From Gorsachius magnificus (taxonomy: Eukaryota; Chordata; Aves; Pelecaniformes; Ardeidae): a DNA stretch of 64,000 nt. A model generated the notes under the pieces. The model was not told the DNA's origin. It saw only the letters and a list, made by a program, of their open reading frames with translations, and made no database searches. Both the position numbers and the translations under genes were made by a program. The stretch spans positions 45,862,090 through 45,926,089 of the forward strand of contig CM067087.1 of NCBI GenBank assembly GCA_034008185.1, read 5' to 3'. Below are positions 1 to 13,140 of the stretch, one piece after another (position 1 is the first letter of the stretch; each line of letters begins with the position of its first letter).

Positions 1-3000
1 CCTGGTAGTTAGCAACATATTTTCTGTAAGTCTTTGAGAAGGATGTGCTGTGATAGGCTTATAATAAATATAGAACTGTAGCAGACTTTCAAAGAATTAG
101 ATATCAGCTCTCCATTTTCCATCTTGATTTTTTTTTTTACTAGCCTCAAAAAGATCAACTGCAGCTCTTGATCTATAAATTCTATACTGAAAAATATTAT
201 AGTATGCCCTAGTAGCTTGAGCAAACATCAGAAAGCTACCTTTGACTCCTGGCAGTCTGGTTTAGTGTTGCTAGGCTCTCTGTGACTGATACACTAGAAA
301 TAATTTCTGCTATGTTACTACTCTACCCAAAAGTAGCGCTTTGCTGTACTGATGCAGCTACAGATTCGTAGCCTTTATGCAGAGCAGCACTAATTTAATG
401 CCAGGTGTGCACTAAAATGGTGCAGAGTTTGGCTTTTAAATCTGACCCTGATGTGTTTCATGTGACTGGTGAAAAAGGGGAGGAGAAAAAAAAAAAAAGG
501 CAAGAAAGAAAATCAGAAGCAAAGGAATTATACAAACAAAGGTTAAGAGGAAAACCCTAATTTCAGGAAGTTCTCCTTCAAATAAGAGCAGATGGGAGGC
601 CCATCTGGCCAGGCAGAAATGTGCCAGGCTGTGCACACTGAGAACAAGTCCGTGCTCCAAGATCCACCTCCAGCCATGAGCAGTCTTGATACTAGGCTGG
701 TTAATCCAGTAATTAATTAGAAGGGATGTGTTTCAAGAGGGAGGCTTGAAAGAAGAATTAGGAAGGGAGGAAGGTGGTGGACACGCTGGCTGCAACACAG
801 TCAGGACCATCTCTGCATGTGGTGGTTTGTGCCATGAGCAGAAGCATTGGTCCTTTGGCCTCTTTACTCGCACGCTTCTCGTGGGAGCTTCCCATAGAAA
901 AAGTCGCTTCGATAGGAAACGTCTGGAAATGGATAGCTCTTATTTTGCACAGAGAAAACTTCTGATCCGCAAACTGCAAATAAAGTCACTACAACTGAAG
1001 ATTAAAACTTGTGTTCTTGCCAGGTTTTGCCCCCATCTGTCAAATGACTAGGCTAAAGTAAACTTGAAATAGATTTTCATTTATTTTTCATCTTCACTGT
1101 AATCCAAAGACTGCCCTGTTAAAAGCCTTTCGTAAATCATTTGGTCAGTTTTTCTCAACAAACCAGTCCTTAAGTAATGCCGTATATCAGCCTCTTTTTT
1201 GACATTTTCATTTTTTGATCTTGACATAATCTCTTAAAAAATAATACAGTGTTTGTCCTATTATCTTTTTTTTTTAAACTGTGAGGAGGGGGGAAGAAGG
1301 CATCAACTCTCTCCCCATCATAGTGATTGAAGGATGCGAATTGGATGCACGTGTTAGTCTGTGGTTTTCTTTCAAAGTTTTTCTTTCGATCTTACTGCCT
1401 GGTGTTAAGAAAACAGGCGTGGCAAGAAATTTGGATTGCCACATCAAAACTGGTTGCTAGAAATCACATTGCCTTTTCTCTAAGGTGCACCTTCTCTGTT
1501 GAATTTCTTCCCAGGTGCAATGGGGATTTAACTGTAATCGGACTGACGTGAAAAAGCACTTCTGCTACTACCCACCACATCCTTCGTGTTTGGCCTTTAT
1601 AGGCCAAGAAAAAGTTAATGAGATGATTTTATAGATGAAACAAGTAGAAAAATACACTTTACCAGTAAAGCAGATAGATAAACTCATTTTTCTTGCTACT
1701 ACTGAGAGTAAAAGTTCATAAGTAGTATGAGAAGTAAAACCTTTGTAGAGGTGCATGAAGTTATTTCTTTAATTAAGGTGGCAGAAGATTTTTCTTTTTC
1801 TTAGTTGTCCATGCCTTCCTATGATAAAGTGTCGTCTTTTGTACAAATGCATTCTAATAGTCAATTATAATTAATTGACTGTTAAAGAGGAATAAAGTGA
1901 TTTATTGGAAGTAAAAGTTTGGTGCTAAAGCAATATGTGCCCCTGGGCAGAGAGATGTAAAGGTAGCACGGGTTGGTACGGCAGTGTGTTGTGCTGGGGC
2001 GTCTGTGTGTCGCTGGTATAGAGTAACCCTACAAATGTGGTGGCTAGGGTGTTCTTCACCACAACGTTAAATACAAAATCAGTGTGAGTAATGTGCCAAG
2101 TACCATTCAGCAGAACCACGTCTTTGGTTGCCGTGGACTAACATGCTGCTTTTATCTTCAGTGGATGCTGTCAATCAGTACAGCTGGTGATGCAGCCCCA
2201 ATATACTTACAGATGAACCTGACAAATCCCATACAATTACACTGAACCTCAACTTTCTTCTTTTTCCTTGTTTCATTGATATGACAGGTAGCTTATTATC
2301 TGCAGTATAGAACTAGTCCTACATCTCTCTGAGCCTGCCATGCTCCGTTGTGTGATCCCAAGGGTTGGTGTAAGAGTTCAGCTCTACAGGAGGCAGTCAA
2401 ATTCCTGAACCCTCTGGTAGCCAGGAATCCACCTCCTCATATTTTCCTGCAATTTGCATGTGCAGCTGTGATATGGTTTTATTTAAGCTTTATTTAGGGA
2501 CCTCATGGTGGTACGTTTGCTTGCAGCCAACTTGGTATTCTAAACCACTTCTCCCTGTGGTGTTGTAGGGAACTAAGAGGGATGTGTCTTGGGTACACAA
2601 AAGCTTGCAGGCTTTCTCGCCCTGGTGAGAATTTACCAAAGCTGACGTCCTGAAGAGGAAAAAGCCTCCCTGTTGCAACAAGCTGGTGGAAATATTTGGT
2701 AGGCTTGTGAAAGCAGGTCTGCAGAAGCACCTTCTCCCGGTGGACAAAAGTGTGGTGGCTTCGGTGCTAGCGGGCATGAATAAACCAAGAGAGAAGGAGT
2801 TGAGGTGGGGAGAGCCATGCAAAGGGACAAGTGGGGGAGGTAGTGCCTTTGTCCTGAGCTTGGCTTCAGTCTGTTGGTGGCTGGACAGGTTCAGATCTGT
2901 TGGTCCATGGGGAAGTTTTCTTCCTATTGCCACCAAATGCCTGGCTGTGACTGTGCTTACCCTGCCATGTGCTTGGGGACCTTTTTACCCTGTGTGAGTG

Positions 3001-6000
3001 CTCTGGGTCCTGAAGGAAGGAGCACCCTTCCCTCCCTGCCCTGGCTGCTATCTTTTTAAAGAAGTGAGATGCAAAATTAGGTAACATCTGTGTTGTACAG
3101 AAAAAAGCTGGAGGACAAAGAGGCCAGGACCACTTGGCGGATGTAGCTACAAGAGTAGCTGTACCGAATACTGCTTATAGAGGCAAATCTGGCAGAGACC
3201 AGAATGGGTGTCTCTGGTGGTACTCTGATAAATCATTCTGAGTTCCTTCTAAATCAACCACCAGCACTGAACCAAACAAACAGCAAAGACAAAACAGCTT
3301 CTATGAAACTTAGGTAGAACAAGGAACAGGACCAAATCCTCTTATGCTGAAGGAGGACATCTGACTTGTCTCTGTGCAGTTGGATTTTTTTGAACAACCA
3401 TTCAGAAATAAATGCAGTTATGGCATCTATGGGTGAGGACCTTCAGTGCACAGAAGAAACCATCTCATGAAGTTTTCATACTTAAACAGACAGGAAGGGA
3501 GGAAGTGTGGGTTCCTAAAAAAGGTTTCACACAACGCCTTTTATCTGTCAGTAAAGTGAAATATAACTGCCATGCTAAAAGGTTTTGCAGCAGCAATTTG
3601 CTTTGAATTGCAAGCGTAAAATAAATGTGCTATACGGGTCCCAATTCCTCAGCTGTGAAGGTGGTAAAGAAGAGAATGTTCTCGGTCCAGAACAAAAAGA
3701 TATTTGGAAGCTTTGGAACAAGATCTTTCTAAAACATCTTAACACAAGTGGAGATACCCTGCATTCCCTGTCTGGTTTGCATAATTACTGCCTGCTCACT
3801 TTCCAGCCGTACAAATGGCACTTTCTCAATCACAAAATTTTCTGATGCCATTAGGACTGCTGTCATGTATCTCAACTCTTATAAAACAAGTGTTTCTAGA
3901 CTTTTCCTTCTCTGAGGAACTGTATTTCTTCCAGAGCATGTGTGTTTGTTTTTGGTTTTTTTTCCAAATGTGCCTTTCCTAAATAGGATCCCACCACACA
4001 TTGTGTAGAGAGATGTTTTTGCAATGTAGCAGCATCAAAGTCAAGGGGAATACAGCTTTTGACCTCAATGGAGGAAGCCTCAGCCCATAAAATAGGAACT
4101 ATGTCACTGATATTACTAACCTGGAAATTATACATGGTTCAGAGTTCAAGTATCAGAATCCAGAGAAAATACTTTTCATTTTAAAAGTAATAAAAAGTTG
4201 AAGTACATAGAAATATTTGAAATGCTGCATGAGAAGGAATTATTTTAAGAGTACTTCTGGTTTATATTATCCAGAGCATCGCAGTGGAATAGCTTTGTAT
4301 TAATAATATCTCATCTATTATGTATATTGCAATATCCCTAACACAATTGCTGAAGTAATTAGATGCTGCTAATTTTTCTCGTTCTTTTTCCTCCCTTTTC
4401 TGAGGAGGTAAAGAGATTAGGAGAGTAGTTTGGAGCAAAGTATACATTACACTACAGACTTCCCACGGATCAGCAGCATCAGCCATTATGTTTCTCATTT
4501 TTCTACTTCTACCTAAAAACGTGTCCTTCTCAAGCTCTTCTGTCTCCATTTTAATGCCCACTGACTACACTGTATCATAGCATCACTGTTATTTATTTTT
4601 GATTATTTACTTTTTCTAGAATTCCATTCTTCAACTTACTTTAATATAGTCCCATTTTAAAGGTGCAAAATAAGGAAGTTAGGGAATGAAGGAGTGGCTG
4701 AATATTGAATTTTTAGCGTGAAAGTTCTGAATTAATCTGGATTAGAGAATCCTGACTTACCCTGTCTATAATACACTGACCAAGTCTTGAGTGCCTTTTT
4801 TTCTGACAGCTATTGCGTAAAGCTTGATGACTAATAATTATCTTAAACCTTTTGTGTTTGAAAAGTCACTGGGAAAAATGCAGAGGATTTAGAATTAAAT
4901 CTGTGAGGCTTCACCTGTGTTAGATTTTTTTTTTCTCCTCCCTACTGTGCCTCCATAAGAGATTCCCTCTGTTAAGTCATCACTAAAGCAATCATGTACT
5001 ACTTAACAGAGGTGCTATTTTCTACTTCATGTGTCTCCCTATGAATTGTGCAAGAGGCATTAGAGAGCCCTGCCTTCCACTGAATGCATAAAAAGGCATA
5101 GCAGAAAAAGCTTTGCAGATTTATTACATTCTCTATGCATTGCCTCTCTGGGAGGGAGGGAGAAAATTGGCAGCGGGTCATGCTGCGGAGCAGAGTCTGC
5201 AAGGACACAGGAAAATCTTTGCTAACCCCCAAAGATCTTTTTAATAGCTCTGTACAGCAGTCCTCATTATCATGAACATATTTTTCAGGCATTACTTAAA
5301 GGTGACAGAGAAACATGCCAAAAAAAGTCTGATTCTTCTTCCTCCCCTTGGCCTTTACATCTACAACTTCCAGATTGAGGGAAGGGGGGCAGGGAGTGAA
5401 CCCCAGGGATGCTCTGGAAGGAGGCAGGTTTCAAACATCCTTCCAGATGGCAATTCCCAACACACCTCCTGCCTCCAGCTGTGGGCTTCCTATGGCACGA
5501 TGGCAATCCTGTTGGGAAGAGGTTTGACTCTCATTCCCCTGCTGAGGAGTCCTCTGGGACCAGCAGCCCCACTGCAGCTGGGCAGGGAGTGATCCAAAGC
5601 AGGCAGAAATGAAACAAAATGGGGTTTTGTCACTTGCTGGCAGGTAGGTGACATTAAGCTTTTCCGTATTTCCTAGTGCTTGATCCATGTACAGGATCTC
5701 TATGAACAACAGTCTTATGTTCAGGCAACTGGATCAAGCCACGTGTCTGTCATTCCTCAAATCTCCTGTGCCACAGGGACGACAGCAGTTCAGAAAGTGT
5801 TGGTGCAATGGCAAGAAGCGTATTTCCAATAGAAAGTTTCTGTCTTGTTTTCCCACGTGCAAACGGCAAGTTGCACGGTGTTGATGTAGATTAATTTTAG
5901 CTTGCATGGAGGAAAAAAGCAAAATAAACAAGGAAACTAAAAGGGAATATAGAGTCTCACTGACAGTGTCATGTATATCATGTTTTGAAGGATCCTCCAT

Positions 6001-7353
6001 CTTCAATTGTCATGGAGCTCAGCATCGTTCTCTCCAATTTCAAACAAAATTGAAACTTAACAGTTGCTGAGTTGTGTACGTGATGCACCAAGGGTTGTTT
6101 TTCCACATGCGACTGCAACTTTATGGATTTCTCTGTTGGACCAGGCCCTCTGAAGAGCAGGCATAATTGGGGGACTGCTCTGCTGAAATGCTGTGCTCTG
6201 CTTCAAGATTGTTTTCATTTGGGGCAAAAATTCAACCACCGACATTATTAGGCTGAGCAACATAAGGCCTAAGTACTAATCTGAGGTTTCTTAGTCAGTT
6301 CTTGACTTCTCAGACCTTCACTGTTTTGCCATCTGCTATAATTGAAAATTGCTTTCTGCAACCAAAGGGAAAATCTAATTCTCAGCAAGCCATATGGGGT
6401 TATTAAGATCATTAAACCTTGGTATGCCATAATGCCTGGGCCAAAAGGACCACAGGGCATGTAAATATTGTGCGATTCATTTTATAGCTTCAGACTGCAA
6501 GTTAAGAATTATTTTGATGGCTATCTTATGATGAAAAGTGGTGGTCAAGTAGGTTACTGCAGATGTTGCTTGGTGAGGTCAGTCCATGGCATGTTTGTTC
6601 AGAGCTGTGACAGATGAGAAGTGATTTTAATAGTGTTTGATTGCAAAGGGTAAATCTTTTGTATCAGCCTGACAAATAATCAGAACCCAGCCAGTGTCCT
6701 CAATTGTGCCAGTGATGCTAAACGCAGCCTTAAATTTTGATATTAAGAAACCAGAGAATACAATTTTGACTCTTTGGGAGGACCCGGAGTTGGCTTCTCA
6801 TGCAGGATCTAAAGCTGATGATATAAATTGTACTCCCTTTCCTTCCTTAAGAACGGGGAAGCTGTTCCCCTGAAGATGCCTGTTCTTGGACACTTTAAAA
6901 CCGAGCTGCTGGAATTTTTCTCTATTTTCTCTATTTGTCTAGTTGTGATATTTCATAAGATTTCTTCCTAGCAAACCCCACTTCTATATAGTTGATACAA
7001 CTACGTGTGAGAATATTAAAGCTGATTTTTGGTTAATAAGGCTTCAGAAATGAATGCAGGAGCTGTGAAATTTACATGAAATTAAAGAAAGAAGAGTTCA
7101 GTAAATGCAAATAAATGCAGAAATGAATATTTTTAATTTGGATTCATGATTAATGCCCAAGGATTACCAGCAAACCATTACAATGTGGTGATGACATAAA
7201 AACTCAATGGGAATAAAAATTCTATATGCACGAGTTAACTGATGGCAGTAAACTATTTTTAGTAGGAGAGCTCGGAGTAATTTATTTGCTCTTTTTTGAA
7301 AAATATAGCTATTGATTACATTTCAAGCTTTGTCTTTGTTAATTATGCCTCAG

Positions 7354-7355
<2 letters not shown>
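1..7355. other. SPATA16 intron, AT-rich, no recognised exon or element
   Basis: This stretch lies downstream of the SPATA16 exon on the minus strand and is inferred to be intron. Open frames are short (148 codons at most, 2490-2936 minus), start in different frames and match no family I know. I looked for the later SPATA16 exons on the minus strand and did not see them. Short homopolymers (A13 near 486, T12 near 1266) are the only simple repeats. Confidence 0.6.

Positions 7356-7390
<35 letters not shown>
7356..7390. repeat. 35-nt poly(T) tract
   Basis: This is an uninterrupted run of 35 T residues, the longest homopolymer in the window. CR1 elements do not end in poly(A), so it is not a CR1 tail. 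It could be the tail of a minus-strand retrocopy, but no AATAAA stands beside it on the minus strand. Its exact length is uncertain because long homopolymers are prone to sequencing error. Confidence 0.9.
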
Positions 7391-7393
<3 letters not shown>

Positions 7394-10300
7394 GTTAGAC
7401 TGTCGTATCCGTTCCTGCATTTTGCAATGTGACAGCCATGGTCAGTAGATTTATTCCCATTCTGCAAGTTATTAAAAGAATTATGTTGAAAATAGGCATT
7501 ACTGATTGCCACTTTGCTTTGTGCTATGTAACTAGAGGTGTTAAGAACAAATTGTTATAATTATATATGAAAGGAGAGTGAAGATTTTTTTCCCTACTTC
7601 AGTTTTCCGGTGATCTCAATCCAACTGCACTTATTTTCTCCGTAGGTCATGGGTTTCTGTAGGTCATGGTTTCTGTTTTAAGACGATTGAAACCAAAGCG
7701 TGTCTGAATAGGCTTTATTTTCTGTAGCACTGGGGTCAATATATCTTACTATTTTGAAATCAAGATACTTTAAAGGAGGTAAAAAATAAAAAGTTTTTCC
7801 TGTTCTAGTTATATTTATAGTGTACTTCCTTCCTATGCAGCTTCCTTATTGTAGCGTTCCTGGAAATCACAGTTAGAATAAGAGAGTGATCATTACCTTT
7901 TTTCCAAAAGTTGGGAGTCCAGTCAAAGTTTATACGTTATTTTTCTTTTCCAATAATTCATGGATGTTCAGGCCCCCAGCCCAGATGGAATCACTTGGAA
8001 GGATGCAGCCCCGCGATGTGGATAGGCTCCAGGTGGGCATAACTTTACAGACAAAGAGTGTTTGGGAAAGGGGTGGGGATGTGTGGGGAACAGGAGATGA
8101 AGATATTGGCATTAAGCTGGGATTCTCAGACTTCCCGTGACTTTGCATGTAGCTAAATGAACCTGCTGCCATCATGGCATCGCATTTCTATATACCAATG
8201 CCTTATTCTTCACCGCTGCCTCCCGCGCATTAGGCACAAGCACGCGCCTCCTCTTCTGTTGTAACTACTCTTTTGTAGTTACATTCATTTGAGATGATTG
8301 TATGGAAAAAATCCTCACCCTGCGCTAATTGCAGTGTCCATCCTAATACATCTCGTACAAGGGAAAAAATGAACAGAGACCTCAGTAATGAAGTGTTGCT
8401 GGCAGGACATGCACGCGCTTAACAGAAACTATCGTTATGCCTGAATGCTAATTAAAGGCAGCACAAACCCAGCAAAATCCTAACTCATCTGAAACTAATG
8501 GGAATTTCATCTCCACCATGTGCAAGTTTTGTTTCTGGCTGCTTTATGCATTGCTGGTGGTGCTGGTCTTTGATGTGGATCACAAGTGAGCCCATGAGGA
8601 ATTATGTAATGAAAATAATTTGAAGCCATCCTTGACCTAATCTGGCTTGTAAAAGATCAAGAGCTCATAATATCATTACTGTCATATAAGGCTGAGCATG
8701 TTTATATTTGCCCGGCTTCAATCATAAGGGTGCCCTGAACTATGTGTGTGACTCACCTGCATATCCTTATCTCCCGCGTTATCAAAGCAGTAAATGTTTG
8801 TGTAGCCTTTGTGGCTTGATGTCTCAAATTCCAAGAATTAGTCCAATCCAAAGATCAGTGCCCTATGTAAGGTGTGTTTTATTGATTCCTCTTTTCTCGT
8901 TATTAGACTGATTCTTCCTACACAGGATTTTTCCATAGTCTTTGTTTAAGTTTTGATTTCAGTCATAGCGGTGTATCTAATCAATATTTATTTTTACCTG
9001 TGTGAATGATTCAGAGCATCGTCAGGCTTCCTCAGTTTTAAGTAGCAGGTTACAAGCTTTGTCTCAATAAAACTGGCGATACTGGAAATATCTTCTGGAG
9101 ATGACTCAAAGGGATCGTCTATAGCAGCACCTTTACTGCAAAGCTGTACAAGAAACAAAAACGTTATTTACTAATGTAATGTACCTTTTGTTGGGTAGAA
9201 ATGCTTTTTATAACTGATAAATGGAGAAAACTGACTTCTAAGTAAAATATACCCTGACTTTAAGTAGAGTTAGTGCCACAAAAGTCAGTACAAAGACACG
9301 TGAACTTAATATAAAGTGCAGTGTCATCTTCCTGGAAGGGACAGTCAAGAGAGCAGATAATAAGCTAAAAATTAAAAAGCACTGTGAGGAAAGAAACTAT
9401 ATTTTCCCCCATTTTCAAAAATAAAGGCTCGTCTTCACGCTCCCAAAATCTGTGGCTGCCTTGAGGTGGAGGTTGAAGGGGGAGACCCAGACAGCTATTT
9501 ACTGATTTCCGTAAGCCAGGGGTGAACTCTGCCTCGGGCTCTGCTGCCGTTGTCCCGCAGGCAGGACAGCAGAGAGTGATACAAGGCAAGGAAACCAGAA
9601 ACTCTTCCCCCTCATTGAATGGGAGGAATTGTCCTTCCAGAAAACTGCTATAGAATGTAAAAAGGATGAGATCAACCATCTTTCTCCTCTTCTTGAGCCT
9701 TGTAGAATTTAGAGAGAAACAGCACATTTCCTGTTTAAAAAAAAAATAAAAAATAGTCTTTTCCTAGATGAATAAATTGGCTGCTGTTCACCACGGCCAG
9801 TGACTTTCTCATTAAATAATGTTCTATTTCGTAATGTGCAGCATTAAAATTAGATAACCCACAACTCTGTAAAGTTTTGGAGAGTCCTCAGCACTGACAG
9901 AGCTGCGATACTGGGCAGGACCACAGTCGGTCCTCAGATCTTTGTTTCATTAATCTACAGGCAACTTGATTTTGTAATGCCACGGAGTAGTGAAAAATTA
10001 GCTTTTAGTTCTTAAGAAAATTCATCTGTAAGCCATTAGATACAACTGTAAACAAATAGATTAAGTCTAAGAGCCTTGTCTTTAAGGACAATAACCATAT
10101 AGAGGTACTAATGAAAATGCAATTGGATGTCCTTTGCTTGGATAAACATCCCTAACAGGATTGTTTACTGTGCAATGATTTCATCCCACTAAGTGACTTC
10201 ACTGCGAATCAGCTTTAAAAGTAGATTTCTAATGAAGATTAACAAATTAATATTTATCTAAGAGGTGTGCTTAAACTCTTGGATCACTCGGAGATGAGGG

Positions 10301-13008
10301 CTGAGGACCCTTATGGCACCAAGATGCAACTGCAGCCTAATGTGGATGAATGCAGCCTCTGCTTTAAATGGGGGATAACCAAGGGACTCCCACTTGGGTC
10401 CAGTTTTTCCAGTCACCAAAGCTTTAAAATGGAAGGAAGAGGATCTGGCCTGTTCGTCAAGCTCTTCGTCACTAATGAGTTTAGTTACAATAATTAGTTT
10501 CTTGCGTCTATGGAGTTAAAATCCAGGGAGCTGATCTTTTGGAGGTGCAATGTCAACTCAGCAGTTTGAGATCTCTTTAGAAGATTACATTTGTCAAGAA
10601 AAAAAGCCCTTCTGCATATGCATCTTGCTTCCCACGTGTGGATTACAGACCCGCATCCACACTTAGCACCTACCAAGCTAACCCTGTCTTTAAGATTTGT
10701 TTTTGAGCGTTGGTTAGAGATGAGCTCATTTCTTTACGGGCAACAAGGGTCGTTCAAGAAGGAAGCATCCCCCTAGTTCAGGTGTGATAAATTTTGGGTT
10801 TTTTCTTTCGCATCTCTTCTCTGCTGAGCAAAGTTACACAGTGTATATAATAATACCCATACATTTAAGATTTTCTATCATCTTGTTATCAGTAGAAGTT
10901 ATAAATCAGTGAATTCATCACTTTTAACTTTGCTCATGGTGCTGTATATATCTGCTGAAGTGTCTCTGTGGATAAGACATGCTATACGTAGCTAAAAGAC
11001 CCAGAGAATTATGTTCACTTCGGTGAACATAAAAGTATCATCAAGTTTTTCTGTAATAACACTTTTCAGCTGAATTGGCCATGCTGTGACCTCTGTTAAA
11101 TTTATGGGAATGAGAGATTTGAGGCTACACCCTGGACTTTCAAGTTCTTGAATGATTGTGAGAAGAAAAGAATCATTTAGGGATCCCTTCAGTATAAAGT
11201 GCTGCAATTCAGAGTTTCCTCGAGTCTTACTGCTGATATGAAGAGTTATGTTTAGACCTGTGTAACCCCCCAGTTATCTTTGACAAAAACCAAGACATGA
11301 GTCTCTGTAAACCATATCTGAACAGATAAGGATGCAGAAAATATGTTTAAATACAGTGAAGATTGGGTTCTGCCAGGTCTTCTCTAAGACATCTCAGAGT
11401 AAAAGTTCAAAGGAACGAATAATAACTCAATCTTTGATCCCACAAAATCGGAGTAATGTTTTTAAAGGGATGGGCTCGTGTTTGAGACCATTTAGGCTGC
11501 ATACTCTTTACATCCCAAACTCCCTCCTGATTTTCGTGTAGCATTTCTGCAGTGGATCAATGAATGCAAGGTAGACCTCTCCACGCTAGTTCCTTTCAAA
11601 CAGCAGCAACATGCACCAAAAGTAAGATTAAACTTAATTTTACAGAAACGGCTCCTTCTGTACTAAACAGGGAAGTTACGAATATACAAAATAGCCCTCG
11701 TGCCCGGTATTAGCGAGATGCACAATTAAATGTACTTGCTGGTATAAGGCACTTTGGGTAGCAATACAGACACCACTGGAAAAGGTTTCTGTTGGGTGAA
11801 CCATCTCGGTGCGGTCCAAAAGCACATAATTTTTCCAAGCTGTGATGGAGGTGATACCATTTGTGCCTGCATCATCGTGCATCCTCCCCCTTTACTATAT
11901 TTTGCTGGCCTTTCTGATAAAAAGACTTGGCTATGCAGCAGGAGGAGGAGTGTTTCTGTGCATCATCCAGTCTGCCACCAAATATTGAGTCTGACTGAGC
12001 GGTTTTGGGGCACGAGGCAAAGACAGTGCCGGAAAGCACCTGAGAAAGCTCATTTAGGGAATTTCCCAGGGGAGGAGGAGTTAGGCTGGAAGGAGGCAGC
12101 GAGTTGGGGTTTTGCAGCACAGGTGGGGACGTGGAGAAGAGTTTTAGAAAGACTCACATCTGAGTTTCAAAGGGGAAGAGAAAAAGGAAAATTTCCTAGG
12201 GATCCAAAGGAGCCTTTGTAGCTACAGATTGTTGTAACTTTGGGAAACCCTGCTGGACTGAGAGCAGGGGAAGAAGAAAGGCTGCGCCATGCACAGGCGT
12301 AATGAGCAGGGAGGAGATTTGTTTGCAATTTTCATGTTTCACCCGGCAGAACCGAGTTTTCTTTATCTTGCTGTAGTCTGCAGTCCAATAATGCTATCTT
12401 TGAAGATCAAAAGGGCTGTTGGTGTTTTTTGGAGTGCTTTAAGTAAAAGGTAAAAGCAGCTCCATCTCACTCCTCTGAATACCTTGAGGTCTCTTCACAA
12501 GGACGTTCAAATACAGCTGTGGGCTTGGAGAGGCAGTTACGTTTTGTACCATTGAGGGTTTCTTTTCCCAGAGCGATGTTACAGAATTTTATTTTCATCC
12601 CAAACTGGGAAATTTGGGGGTACACCTTACCTAAGACTTTGGTGAGCTTTTGGTCTACAGAAATCTTGCCAATGTGTTAAAGGTTATAGAGGCTATGAAA
12701 TCGAAGCAAATAACACAAAAATTTGAAGCTTTACAGCCAATCTGGGGTTAAAAGCCTGCAATGTACCATTTAATGTCCTTTACTATAGCTAGCAAATCTA
12801 ACAGTAATTTTTACTTTCAGACTTAGTCTACCTGAGAGTACCCCTGTCAGTAGTTAGGAATATTTTTCCAGAAATAATATTTAATTAAAAGAAAATCCTG
12901 CCAAAGGATACTTATATTTTCATAGGGGCCCTTGTTATGACTGGAGGACATCATGCAGGTTTTGTGTATGTGGATCCTTTAGAAGTCTGCTGAGTTATCC
13001 CGTTCAAA
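7391..13008. other. SPATA16 intron, no recognised exon or element
   Basis: No gene is recognised here. It contains a near-direct 17-bp tandem duplication (7642-7658 and 7659-7674, GTAGGTCATGGGTTTCT type) and a 9-bp inverted repeat at 8260-8283. The longest open frames (9365-9727 minus, 120 codons; 11754-12221 plus, 155 codons) resemble no family I know and lack convincing splice or start context. Confidence 0.6.
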
Positions 13009-13140
13009 GCCAAGTCCAAGACCAGGTTGGACGGGGCTGTGAGCAACCTGATGTGGTTCAAGGTGTCCCTGCTCCTGCAGGGGGGTTGGGCTGGGTGGCC
13101 TCTAGGGGTCCCTTCCAACCCAAAATATTCTGTGATTCTA
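13009..13140 (+). mobile_element. CR1 LINE, 5'-truncated 3' end
   Basis: About 132 bp match the CR1 3' region as known from birds: AGTCCAAGACCAGGTTGGAC, then a GAGCAACCTG segment, GGCCTCTAGGGGTCCCTTCC, and the tail ATTCTGTGATTCT. It lies in the SPATA16 intron, antisense to the gene. The severe 5' truncation is typical of CR1. The GAGCAACCTG segment differs from the group represented at 34333 and 47175, so it is another subfamily. Confidence 0.9.

Noticed and set aside
2490..2997. Overlapping open frames of 148 codons (minus) and 103 codons (plus)
   Set aside because: GC-richer, stop-poor stretch open on both strands. No family resemblance, and it lies within the SPATA16 intron.
11754..12221. 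155-codon plus-strand frame
   Set aside because: No family resemblance, no supporting splice sites, and antisense within the SPATA16 intron.
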